Source of the DNA: CAMLFJ01 sp035524955
GTDB taxonomy: Bacteria; Methylomirabilota; Methylomirabilia; Rokubacteriales; CSP1-6
Assembly: GCA_035524955.1 (NCBI GenBank)
Contig: DATLFG010000008.1
Span: 1 to 64,000 of the forward strand
Reading direction: 5' to 3'
DNA length: 64,000 nucleotides
A program made the position numbers and the translations under genes. The notes beneath the pieces are model-generated. The model ran no database searches. It worked only from the letters and a program-made list of their open reading frames with translations, and had not been told where the DNA came from. Below, piece after piece: positions 24,180 to 32,233 of the stretch (position 1 is its first letter; the number at the start of each line of letters is the position of its first letter).

Positions 24180-25714
24180 CGCTCACGCGCCGGTCCTTTC
24201 TCGCGGGAAGCCTGACCCTCGCGGGCGCCGGGCTGGCCCCGCCGCGCGCGCCGCGCGCCGCCCCCGCCGACCTCGACTTCGTCTCGGCGCTGGACGCGGC
24301 GAGGGCGATCCGGAGCGGACAGGTCTCCTCGGTCGAGCTCACGACGAGGATGCTGGAGCGGATCGAGCAGCACAACGGCAGGATCAACGCGATCGTCGCC
24401 CTCGCCGGAGACCCGGTGGAACGGGCGCGCGCGGCCGACCTGGCGCGGTCGCGGCGCGACTGGCGGGGACCGTTCCACGGCGTGCCGTGCACGATCAAGG
24501 ACACCTTCGAGGTCGCCGGGATCACGACCACCGCGGGCTCGCCCGCGCTGCGGAGCCACGTCCCCGCGCGCGACGCGGCGGTGGCGGCCCGGCTCCGGGC
24601 CGCGGGCATGGTCATCCTGGGCAAGACGAACGTCCCGATGTTCGCGGCCGACTGGCAGACCTTCAACGCGGTCTACGGCCAGACCAACAATCCGTGGGAC
24701 GTGACGCGGACTCCGGGCGGCTCGACCGGCGGGGGGGCCGCGGCGCTCGCGGCGGGCCTCACATATCTCGAGCCCGGCAGCGACCTGGCCGGGTCGATCC
24801 GCATCCCGGCGCACTTCTGCGGCGTCTACGGGCACAAGCCCTCGCTCGGCGTGGTGCCGATGCGCGGCCACATCCCACCGCCGCCCGGCATCTCGGCGTC
24901 GCCGCCCTCGACGCTGCCGGGGGCCGGGCTTCTGGCGCGCTCCGCCGCCGACCTGCGCGCCGCGCTCGAGGTGCTGGGCGGGCCGGACGGCGACGAGGCG
25001 CGCGCCTGGCGCTGGTCGCTGCCGCCCGCGCGGGGCGCCCGCCTCGCCGACTACCGCATCGGCTACGTGCTCGACGATCCGCGCGGCCCGGTCGCGCCGG
25101 AGGTGGGCGCCGTGCTCGCGGCGGCGATCGAGGCGCTGCGCCGGGCCGGGGCCCGGCTCACCGAGGGCTGGCCGCCGGGCGTGAACGCGGAGGAGCAGTT
25201 CGACGCCTACTACACGCTGCTCGCCGCGCGATTCACCGGCCCGGTGCGCGAGGATCAGCTCCCCGGGTTCCGACAGCTCGCGGACAGCCAGGACGGCTCC
25301 TACCTCGCCCGGTATGCGCGCGCGGTCACCGCGTCCGACGCGCACATGCAGACGGTGGAGAGGCGGCGCCGGGTCGCGCGCGGCGTCTGGCAGGCCTACT
25401 TCCGCACCCACGACGCCTTCCTGCTGCCGACCGCGCTGGTGGCCGCGTTTCCCCACGACCACGTCGGGACCCCGCTCATGCGCGTCCTCGCCACGCCGCG
25501 GGGGGACCGGCCCTATCCCGATCTCTGCTTCTGGATCTCCTTCGCGTCGCTGGCCGGCCTGCCCGCAACGACCGCGCCGATCGGCCTCACGCCCGCCGGG
25601 CTACCGGTGGGCATCCAGATCGTGGGCCCGTATCTCGAGGACGCGACGCCGATCGATCTGGCCGGCCGCCTCGCCGACGTGATCGGCGGCTACCGGCCGC
25701 CGCCCGGGTTCTGA
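24176..25714 (+). CDS. Tat-exported amidase
   Basis: A 512-residue amidase signature enzyme with the triad Lys108 (CTIKDTF), Ser183 (GGSTGGG) and Ser207 (GSDLAGSIR). Residues 1-30 form a twin-arginine signal (TRRSFLAG, hydrophobic stretch, Ala-rich cleavage region), so it should act folded in the periplasm. The GTG start overlaps the preceding stop as GTGA. It is a clear paralogue of the cytosolic amidase at 14.8-16.3 kb. It may release ammonia and an acid from an amide outside the membrane that is then transported and processed by operon partners (inference). Confidence 0.88.
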   Translation: MTLTRRSFLAGSLTLAGAGLAPPRAPRAAPADLDFVSALDAARAIRSGQVSSVELTTRMLERIEQHNGRINAIVALAGDPVERARAADLARSRRDWRGPFHGVPCTIKDTFEVAGITTTAGSPALRSHVPARDAAVAARLRAAGMVILGKTNVPMFAADWQTFNAVYGQTNNPWDVTRTPGGSTGGGAAALAAGLTYLEPGSDLAGSIRIPAHFCGVYGHKPSLGVVPMRGHIPPPPGISASPPSTLPGAGLLARSAADLRAALEVLGGPDGDEARAWRWSLPPARGARLADYRIGYVLDDPRGPVAPEVGAVLAAAIEALRRAGARLTEGWPPGVNAEEQFDAYYTLLAARFTGPVREDQLPGFRQLADSQDGSYLARYARAVTASDAHMQTVERRRRVARGVWQAYFRTHDAFLLPTALVAAFPHDHVGTPLMRVLATPRGDRPYPDLCFWISFASLAGLPATTAPIGLTPAGLPVGIQIVGPYLEDATPIDLAGRLADVIGGYRPPPGF

Positions 25715-25716
25715 GC

Positions 25717-26925
25717 GTGCCGGTGAGCGAGAGCCGGTGGGCGGCCCTCTGGCCGCTCGATCCTTCCGTGGCGTTCCTGAACCACGGCTCCTACGGCGCC
25801 TGCCCGACCGAGATCCTCGAGCACCAGAGCGCGCTGCGCGCCACGCTCGAGGCCGAGCCGGTGCGGTTCCTCGGGCGCGAGCTGGAGGGGCGCCTCGACG
25901 CCGCGCGGGCCGCGCTCGCCGCCTTCGTGGGCGCCGACCCCGACGACCTCGCGTTCGTCGCCAACGCCACCGGTGGGGTCAACGCGGTGCTGCGCTCGCT
26001 GCGGCTCGAGGCGGGCGACGAGCTGCTCACCACCGATCACGCCTACGCCGCCTGCCGGAACACGCTGGACTACGTGGCGCGGCGGAGCGACGCGCGCGTG
26101 GTCGTGGCCCCGATCCCGTTCCCGGTGGCGTCCCCGCAGGTGATAGTGGACACGGTGCTGGAGCAGGTGACATCGCGCACGCGCCTGGCCCTGCTGGATC
26201 ACATCACGAGCCCCACCGGGCTGATCCTGCCCCTCGAGCGGCTGGTCACCGAGCTGCGCGGGCGGGGCGTGGAGACGCTGGTGGACGGTGCGCACGCCCC
26301 CGGCATGATCCCGCTCGATCTCCGCGCCCTCGACGCCGCCTACTACAGTGCTAACTGCCACAAGTGGCTGTGCACGCCCAAGGGATCGGCCTTCCTCTGG
26401 GTGCGCCGTGATCGCCAGGCCGACATCCACCCGCTGACGATCAGTCACGGCGCGACGGGTGAGCGCCCCGGCCGGACCCGCTTCCGGCTCGAGTTCGACT
26501 GGACCGGCACTCAGGATCCGACCGCGTGGCTGACCGTGCCGAGGGCGATCGAATACCTGGGCGGGCTCGTGGCGGGCGGGTGGCCGGCCCTGATGGAGCG
26601 CAACCGGGCGCTCGCCCTCGAGGCGCGTCGGCTGCTCTGCGCGGCGGTCGGCACGCCCCCCGCGTGCCCGGACGAGATGATCGGTTCGCTCGCGAGCGTG
26701 CTCCTGCCGGACAGTGCGACGGCCGACGCCGGATGGCGGGTGCCCGATCCCGTGCAGGCGCGGCTCTTCGCCGGCCACGGCATCGAGGTGCCGATCATGC
26801 GCTGGCCGGCGCCCCCGCGCCGGCTGATCCGCGTCTCCGCCCAGCTCTACAACCGCACCGAGCAATATGCCCGGCTGGCCGACGCGCTCGCCCAGGAGCT
26901 CGCGGCCGAGCGCGCGCGCGGGTAG
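25717..26925 (+). CDS. Class V aminotransferase (isopenicillin-N epimerase-like)
   Basis: A 402-residue PLP fold-type I enzyme. FLNHGSYGACP is the N-terminal signature, Asp190 in VDGAHAPG binds the pyridine nitrogen and Lys216 in SANCHKWLCTPKG is the Schiff base. This pattern is found in CefD-like epimerases and in cysteine desulfurase relatives. Two in-frame GTG codons are possible starts; the first lies two bases after the amidase stop. With the upstream dehydratase and amidase it suggests degradation of an amino-acid amide or amino sugar acid. It faces the ABM gene across a short gap holding a hairpin. Confidence 0.85.
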   Translation: MPVSESRWAALWPLDPSVAFLNHGSYGACPTEILEHQSALRATLEAEPVRFLGRELEGRLDAARAALAAFVGADPDDLAFVANATGGVNAVLRSLRLEAGDELLTTDHAYAACRNTLDYVARRSDARVVVAPIPFPVASPQVIVDTVLEQVTSRTRLALLDHITSPTGLILPLERLVTELRGRGVETLVDGAHAPGMIPLDLRALDAAYYSANCHKWLCTPKGSAFLWVRRDRQADIHPLTISHGATGERPGRTRFRLEFDWTGTQDPTAWLTVPRAIEYLGGLVAGGWPALMERNRALALEARRLLCAAVGTPPACPDEMIGSLASVLLPDSATADAGWRVPDPVQARLFAGHGIEVPIMRWPAPPRRLIRVSAQLYNRTEQYARLADALAQELAAERARG

Positions 26926-26967
26926 GGCCGGCCCGTGCGACCGGCGTATCCCCCGCCGGCCGCACAA

Positions 26968-26987
26968 TCAACCAAAGGGTTGGTTGA
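26968..26987. terminator. Inverted repeat between convergent genes
   Basis: TCAACCAA-AGGG-TTGGTTGA: a perfect 8-bp stem with a four-base loop, lying between the 3' ends of the aminotransferase and ABM genes. No T-run follows. It may be a two-way terminator or a protein-binding site. Confidence 0.4.
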
Positions 26988-26998
26988 GGGGGGCTGGG

Positions 26999-27307
26999 TC
27001 AGTCGGTCAGCGAGCGGTAGATCTCCACCTCGGCGGGGCCCTCGATCAGGCCTTCCCTCTCGCGACGCTCCCGGTAGGCGGCCAGGTACGGCGCCTTGCG
27101 GTGCAGCTCGAAGGCCGCGTCGTCCGAGTACTGCTCGTAGAAGATAAAGAGGTCGGGGTCCTTGCTGGAGCGATGCGGGCGGTAGATCAGGCAGCCCGGC
27201 TCCGCCTTCCGCACGACCGCCACCTGCTCCTTCAGCAGCGCGGCCAGCGCGTCGCCCTTGCCCTTCGCGGCCCGGATCTTCGCCACCACCGTGAGCACGT
27301 CGGCCAT
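26999..27307 (-). CDS. Antibiotic biosynthesis monooxygenase-domain protein (YgiN-like)
   Basis: A 102-residue dimeric ferredoxin-like protein: VLTVVAKIRAAKGKGDALAALL, then EPGCLIYRPHRS and FIFYEQYSDDAAFELHRKAPYLAAY are the hallmarks of the ABM/quinol monooxygenase family. These proteins act on quinols or aromatic polyketides without cofactors, or as heme- or detoxification-related enzymes. AAGGAGA lies 7 bases before the ATG. It is the last gene of an operon with two MFS genes and a broken dehydrogenase. Confidence 0.85.
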   Translation of the reverse strand: MADVLTVVAKIRAAKGKGDALAALLKEQVAVVRKAEPGCLIYRPHRSSKDPDLFIFYEQYSDDAAFELHRKAPYLAAYRERREREGLIEGPAEVEIYRSLTD

Positions 27308-27345
27308 GACTTCGTCTCCTTGGTTCGAGCGGGTGAGGATGCGGG

Positions 27346-28593
27346 TCAGGCGCCGCGCGCGGCCCAGCGGAGCACGCGGGGCTCCCGCTCCACGCGCAGG
27401 CTGACGAGGCCGGCGGCCGCGAGCAGGGCGCAGGCGATGGCGAACATGACGCCGTAGCCGCCGGTCGCCTCGAAGAGAGCGCCCGCCATCCAGGAGCCGA
27501 GCGCGGCGCCGGTCTGGTGCACGAGGAAGATCACGCCGAGGATGGAGCCCACCGAGTAGCGGCCGTAGATGTCCGCGGTGAGCACCGAGGTCATGGACAT
27601 GGAGCCGGCCAGGGTGATGCCGCCCGCGATGGCCACGCCGATCATCGCGGCCGGATTGTCCCGGATCAGGAAGAGCCCGGCGAAGATGAACGCGCGCCCG
27701 GCGTAGATGCCGGCCAGCACCGGCCGCGGCCCGAAGATATCCGACAGCCGGCCAAGGGTCAGGGTGAAGACGATGCTCGAGGCGCCGAGCACGCCGATCA
27801 CCCACGAGGCGAACATCGGCGTGTAGCCGTGGTCGGTGAGCATCGGCACGCCGTGCGCGGCCACCAGCGCCATCGAGAACCCGCAGGTGAAGAACGAGCC
27901 GCCGAGCTGCCAGAAGGCTACCGTGCGCAGCGCGATGCCGGCGGGGGTGCGGGTGATGAGCGGGGCGGGGGCGCCCGCCACCACCGCGTCGCCGTCGGGC
28001 CGCATCCCCATCTCCTCGGGCGAGTCGCGCACCACGAAGAGGCAGAGCGGGAGCATGCCCACGAGCACCGCCGCGCCCAGCACGAGATAGGCGGTCCGCC
28101 AGTCGAACACCGCGATGAGCCACGCCACCACCGGCACCAGCAGGCTCATGCCAGTCATCGCCGCGCTGCCGAGCAGCGACACCGCGGTGCCGCGCCGGCG
28201 CACGAACCAGCGGGTGACCACCGCGTTGGCCACCACCGGTCCGGTGCAGGCGAGCCCGAGCGCGGCGAGCACGCCGTAGACCAGCGCGAGCTGCCAGAGG
28301 TTCTGGCAGTAGGCGGTCAGCGCCAGGGAGGCGGCCAGGAGCACCGAGCCCGCCGCGGTCACCCGCCGGGCCCCGAAGCGGTCGGTGAGGCCGCCGACCC
28401 AGGGCATGAAGGCCCCGTAGAGGAAGAGGCCGAGTGCGATGACCAGCGAGAAGGCCCCGCGATCCACCCCCAGATCGGCCACCATCGGCTTGAGGAAGGG
28501 GCCGACCGCGTGGCGCACGCCCGCGGAGACGAAGACCATGACCGAGAAGGCGGCGGCGACCCACCAGCCGTAGAACACCGGGGACGAGGGCAT
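27346..28593 (-). CDS. MFS transporter (OFA/monocarboxylate-type)
   Basis: A 415-residue 12-helix transporter. FYGWWVAAAFSVMVFVSAGV at the N terminus, GGLTDRFGARRV after helix 2 and GRLSDIFGPRPVL after helix 8 match the oxalate/formate antiporter-like and monocarboxylate subgroup. The substrate is probably a carboxylate. It follows another MFS gene by 14 bases. TATAAT lies 13 bases before the ATG, with no ribosome-binding site, so it may also be transcribed on its own with a very short leader. Confidence 0.85.
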   Translation of the reverse strand: MPSSPVFYGWWVAAAFSVMVFVSAGVRHAVGPFLKPMVADLGVDRGAFSLVIALGLFLYGAFMPWVGGLTDRFGARRVTAAGSVLLAASLALTAYCQNLWQLALVYGVLAALGLACTGPVVANAVVTRWFVRRRGTAVSLLGSAAMTGMSLLVPVVAWLIAVFDWRTAYLVLGAAVLVGMLPLCLFVVRDSPEEMGMRPDGDAVVAGAPAPLITRTPAGIALRTVAFWQLGGSFFTCGFSMALVAAHGVPMLTDHGYTPMFASWVIGVLGASSIVFTLTLGRLSDIFGPRPVLAGIYAGRAFIFAGLFLIRDNPAAMIGVAIAGGITLAGSMSMTSVLTADIYGRYSVGSILGVIFLVHQTGAALGSWMAGALFEATGGYGVMFAIACALLAAAGLVSLRVEREPRVLRWAARGA

Positions 28594-28606
28594 GAGCGTG
28601 GCCGAG

Positions 28607-28612
28607 ATTATA
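28607..28612 (-). promoter_or_regulatory. Perfect -10 hexamer TATAAT
   Basis: A consensus TATAAT on the minus strand ends 13 bases before the ATG of the OFA-type transporter and overlaps the end of the upstream MFS gene. No -35 match is visible 16-18 bases upstream. In such GC-rich DNA the chance of a perfect hexamer is low, but the evidence is one-sided. Confidence 0.35.
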
Positions 28613-29804
28613 GCAGCCGGAGCCGCCGCGAGGCGAGGAGGGCACCCGCGTTGGCCGCCACCATCGCGCCGCCCACCAGCACCGCGAAGCGGGCGCTCAC
28701 CGCCGCCGCGAGCACCGCGCCCACCAGGCCACCGAGCGGGAGCAGGTTCCAGCAGAGCGCGTAGAGGCTCATCACGCGGCCGCGCAGGTGGTCGGGCACC
28801 GCCTGCTGCAGATGCGTGCTGACCTGCGTGAGGTAGAACGTGTTGGCGAAGCCCACGCCGGCGAGGACCGGCAGCGCTAGCCCGAGCCCGCGCGACTGCG
28901 AGAAGATCGCGAGGCCCAGACCCATGCCCGCCGCGCCCACCAGGATGATGAGGCCGCGGCGGCGGAAGCGGGCGGCCAGGTAGGCCACGAGCAGGGTGCC
29001 GGCGAGCGCGCCGGTGCCGTGGGCGGCGTTGAGCAGGCCGAAGCCGGTCGAGCCGGCCTCGAAGTAGACGTCGGCGAAGATCGGCAGCAGCGTCACGTAG
29101 GAGAGGCCGAAGACCGCGTTGAAGAGAGCCAGGCAGATCAGCGCCGCGAACACGAAGTTGTGGCGGACGAAGCTCAGCCCCTCGACGAGCTGGGTGCCCA
29201 TGTGGCCGCCCGGGGTGCCCGCCTTCGTGTCCACCCGCAGCCGCGAGTACATCGCGAGGGCCATCCCAGAGGAGACCACCGCGATGGCGAGCCCGACCGT
29301 GCCGCCGAAGGCCGCGATCAGGATGCCGGTGATCGAGGGCCCGATCATGCGGCCGGCCTGCCAGGGGATCGAGCCGAGCGCGACCGCGTTGGCGAGGCGG
29401 TCGCGCCCGACCATCTGCGGCACCATCGCCATCCGGGTCGGCTCGTCGAAGGCGCGAAACGTATTGCTGAGCGCGGCGAGAGCCAGGAGGTGCTCGACCC
29501 GGATCAGCGCGAGCGCGGAGAGCGCGAAGGCGACCACCAGGGTCGCGGTGGTCAGCACCTGGGTGGCGAGCAGCAGGCGCAGCCGGTTCATGCGATCGGC
29601 GAGCACGCCGCCCCAGAGCTGGAAGACCACCAGCGGGAGGCCCTGGGCGAGGCCGAGATAGCCCAGGTGAAGCGCGTCGCGGGAGACCTCCCAGACCAGC
29701 CAGGCGAACGTCACGTACTCGGCGCGGTGGCCGAGCACGTAGAACACGAGGCCGATCCAGTAGAAGCGGTAGTTCCGCTCCCGGAGCGCCGCGAAGGTGG
29801 TCAA
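28608..29804 (-). CDS. MFS transporter (EntS/MFS_3-like)
   Basis: A 398-residue transporter with about 12 helices; GGVLADRMNRLR is the helix 2-3 loop and VPDHLRGRVMSLYALCWNLLPLGGL the typical MFS_3 segment near helix 10. It is a paralogue of the two other MFS_3 genes in the window. The TTG start overlaps the stop of the upstream dehydrogenase as TTGA. Because that upstream gene is broken by a frameshift but keeps its own 3' end, translational coupling could still occur from its second open frame. Confidence 0.8.
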   Translation of the reverse strand: MTTFAALRERNYRFYWIGLVFYVLGHRAEYVTFAWLVWEVSRDALHLGYLGLAQGLPLVVFQLWGGVLADRMNRLRLLLATQVLTTATLVVAFALSALALIRVEHLLALAALSNTFRAFDEPTRMAMVPQMVGRDRLANAVALGSIPWQAGRMIGPSITGILIAAFGGTVGLAIAVVSSGMALAMYSRLRVDTKAGTPGGHMGTQLVEGLSFVRHNFVFAALICLALFNAVFGLSYVTLLPIFADVYFEAGSTGFGLLNAAHGTGALAGTLLVAYLAARFRRRGLIILVGAAGMGLGLAIFSQSRGLGLALPVLAGVGFANTFYLTQVSTHLQQAVPDHLRGRVMSLYALCWNLLPLGGLVGAVLAAAVSARFAVLVGGAMVAANAGALLASRRLRLL

Positions 29805-30714
29805 GCCCGCCAGGGCTCGACGAGGATCTTGGCGTGGTGCTCGGGCGAGGCGAGGGCCTCGAACGCGCCCGCCACGCCCTCGACGCCCACCGTGCCGGTG
29901 ATGAGCGGCGCGACCGGGATGCGGCCCTCGGCGATGTGGTCGAGCGTGGCCACGAACTCGTCCGGGGTGTAGCCCAGCACGAACTGGAGGTTCAGCTCCT
30001 TGCTGATGCCGAGCATCGGGTAGATCGTGTCAGCCTCCATGCACACGCCCACCACGATGATCCGCGTGCCCCGCGGCGCGGGGGCCATGAGCTGGTCGAG
30101 CACCCCCGGCACGCCCACGCACTCGAAGACGACGGCCGGGCGCAGGGGCGGCCCCGCGATCCACGGCGGCAGGACGGGCGCCCGGCCCGCGTCGCGCCAG
30201 ACCGCGGCCTCGCGCCAGCTCTGCCACGGGGTGGTCGTCGCCGGATCCACCACGACGTCCGCGCCCAGCGCGGTCGCGAGCTCGCGGCGGCGGGCCGAGA
30301 AGTCCGCGGCCACGATGGGCCGCGCCCCGTGCCGGCGCAGCGCCGCGATCACCGCCAGGCCCACCGGGCCGCAGCCGATGACCAGCGGCACGTCGTCGGG
30401 CTCCAGCCGGGCCTTGACGACCGCGTGGAGGCCCACCGCCATCGGCTCGGTGAGCGCGGCGTGCTCGGTGCTGAGGTCGTCGGGCACCGGGATCAGCAGC
30501 GCCTCGGTGAGCCGCATGTACTCGGCGTAGCCGCCAAGACGCCGCCCGCGCGGCGCTGAGCCTCCGCGAACTGCTCGGCGTGGCGGAGCGCGTGGAGATC
30601 GGAGCCGCAGATGCCGCAGGCCAGCGTCTTCACGAGGACCTCGCCCGGCCCCGGATCGGGCCGGGGCAGGTCGGTGACGACGAGTCGCTTGTTCCGCATC
30701 ACCGCCGCGCGCAC
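29801..30714 (-). pseudogene. Zinc-dependent alcohol dehydrogenase (MDR), internal deletion plus frameshift
   Basis: The first 60 codons, from a GTG with a strong GGAGGTG site, read as a GroES-like N terminus (ACGICGSDLHALRH, catalytic Cys). The frame then goes off course and stops after 73 codons. From about 30540 the next frame resumes as GGYAEYMRLTEALLIPVP and runs to a complete Rossmann domain (VIGCGPVGLAVIAAL) and C terminus. Intact relatives have roughly 55-60 residues between these points, including the GHE zinc ligand and structural zinc region. Those are gone, and the loss is not a multiple of three. The junction lies at repeated GGCGGC sequence. The protein is almost certainly inactive. 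Confidence 0.8.
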
Positions 30715-30738
30715 CTATCGCACCTCCGCCCGCGATAG

Positions 30739-30744
30739 TATGCT
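30739..30744 (+). promoter_or_regulatory. -10-like TATGCT six bases before the M81 start
   Basis: TATGCT ends 6 bases before the ATG, as at the molybdopterin enzyme gene (TATGCT, 7 bases). An alternative TAGTAT overlaps it. The intergenic gap is only 36 bases and must also hold the divergent dehydrogenase signals. No ribosome-binding site precedes the ATG, which supports a leaderless message. Confidence 0.4.
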
Positions 30745-30750
30745 CCCGGC

Positions 30751-32223
30751 ATGGCCCACCTCAAGCTCGTCCTCGCGATGATGATGCACGAGACGAACAC
30801 CTTCTCGCCGGTGCCCACCCCGCTCGCGTCGTTCCGCCCGCTCGGGGGCGAGGCGGCGATCGCGGAGTTCCAGGACACCAACACCCAGCTCGGCGGCTTC
30901 CTGCACGTGGCCCGGCAGGCGGGCGCCGAGATCGTCCTGCCGGTGGCGGGCGGGGCGCACCCGTCCGGCTACGTGGAGCGCGCGGCCTACGAGGACATGG
31001 TCGAGGCCATCGTGGGCGCGGTGCGGGGCGGTTGCGACGCGGTGTTCCTGGCGCTGCACGGGGCGATGGTGGCCGAGCACGTGGACGACGGCGAGGGCGA
31101 GCTGCTGCGCCGCATCCGGGCGGTGGCGCCGACGGTGCCGCTCGCGGTGGGGCTCGACTTCCACTCCCACATGACCGCCGCCATGGTGGACAACGCCACC
31201 GTGATCACCGGCTACTGCACCTACCCCCACGTGGACATGGGCGACACCGGGCAGCGCGCCGGGCGCACCATGATGCGCGCGCTGCGCGGGGAGATCGAGC
31301 CGGTGATGGTCTGGGGCTCGCTCCCCATGATGACGAGCACGCTGGTTCACACCCCGGCGCGCCAGCCCATGAAGGACGTCATGGACATGGCGATGACCGC
31401 GGAGGCCTCGGGCGCGGTGCTGAACGCCTCGGTGTTCGGCGGCTTCCCGCACTCCGACATCCCGCACATCTCGCTCTCCACGGTCATCGTGTGCGACCGC
31501 CGGCCCGACGCGGGACGGGCCCTGCGCGACCGCTTGCTCGCGATGGCCTGGGATCGGCGGGCGGCCTTCCTCTACCACGGCGCCCCGCTGGCCGGCCAGG
31601 TCGCCCACGCGCGCTCACTGGGCGATGGACCCATCGTGCTGGTGGATCACGGTGACAACACCGCCTCCGGCGGCACCCAGGACGTGATGAGCGTGATCGA
31701 GGAGGTCATGCGCCAGGGGCTGACCGACGTGGTGGCCGGCCCCATCTGCGATCCGGCGGCGGTGCGACGGGTGGTGGAGGCGGGCACCGCGGCGGGGGTC
31801 ACGCTGGCGCTGGGCGGGCGCATCGACATGCCGCAGATCAATCTGCCGGGCAAGCCGCTCCGCGTGACCGGCAAGGTCACGCGCATCACCGACGGGGAGT
31901 TCACCGTCACCGGGCCGATGGCCACCGGCACGCGCGTGCGCATGGGCCGGACCGCGGTGCTCGACACCGGGGCCATCCAGATCGTGGTCTCCGAGGGCCG
32001 TAGCGAGCCCTTCGATACCGGGGTCTTCACCCACTGCGGCATCGACCCGCGCCGCAAGAAGTACGTGCTGATCAAGTCACGCCAGCACTTCCGGGCCGGC
32101 TTCGAGCCGATCGCCCGGCACATCGTGCTCTGCGACGGCGACGGCGTGACCAGCTCCGACCTGCGGCTCTTCAGCTACCGGAACCGCCGCCGGCCGCTGT
32201 ACCCCTTCGAGCCGGATCTGTAA
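30751..32223 (+). CDS. M81 family metallopeptidase (MlrC-like)
   Basis: A 490-residue protein with both MlrC domains. MMMHETNTFSP near residue 13 is the N-terminal M81 signature with His and Glu; LALHGAMVAE and GLDFHSHM supply more metal-binding positions; VLVDHGDNTASGG marks the C-terminal domain. MlrC was first described in microcystin breakdown, but the family is broad and usually tied to small peptides or cyclic amides. It begins an operon with an LLM oxidoreductase and an alanine racemase. Confident family, uncertain substrate. Confidence 0.88.
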   Translation: MAHLKLVLAMMMHETNTFSPVPTPLASFRPLGGEAAIAEFQDTNTQLGGFLHVARQAGAEIVLPVAGGAHPSGYVERAAYEDMVEAIVGAVRGGCDAVFLALHGAMVAEHVDDGEGELLRRIRAVAPTVPLAVGLDFHSHMTAAMVDNATVITGYCTYPHVDMGDTGQRAGRTMMRALRGEIEPVMVWGSLPMMTSTLVHTPARQPMKDVMDMAMTAEASGAVLNASVFGGFPHSDIPHISLSTVIVCDRRPDAGRALRDRLLAMAWDRRAAFLYHGAPLAGQVAHARSLGDGPIVLVDHGDNTASGGTQDVMSVIEEVMRQGLTDVVAGPICDPAAVRRVVEAGTAAGVTLALGGRIDMPQINLPGKPLRVTGKVTRITDGEFTVTGPMATGTRVRMGRTAVLDTGAIQIVVSEGRSEPFDTGVFTHCGIDPRRKKYVLIKSRQHFRAGFEPIARHIVLCDGDGVTSSDLRLFSYRNRRRPLYPFEPDL

Positions 32224-32233
32224 GGAGGACGCG

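Noticed and set aside
30493..30560. Programmed frameshift in the dehydrogenase
   Set aside because: No slippery heptamer was seen, and essential zinc-binding residues are missing between the two parts, so a deletion explains it better.
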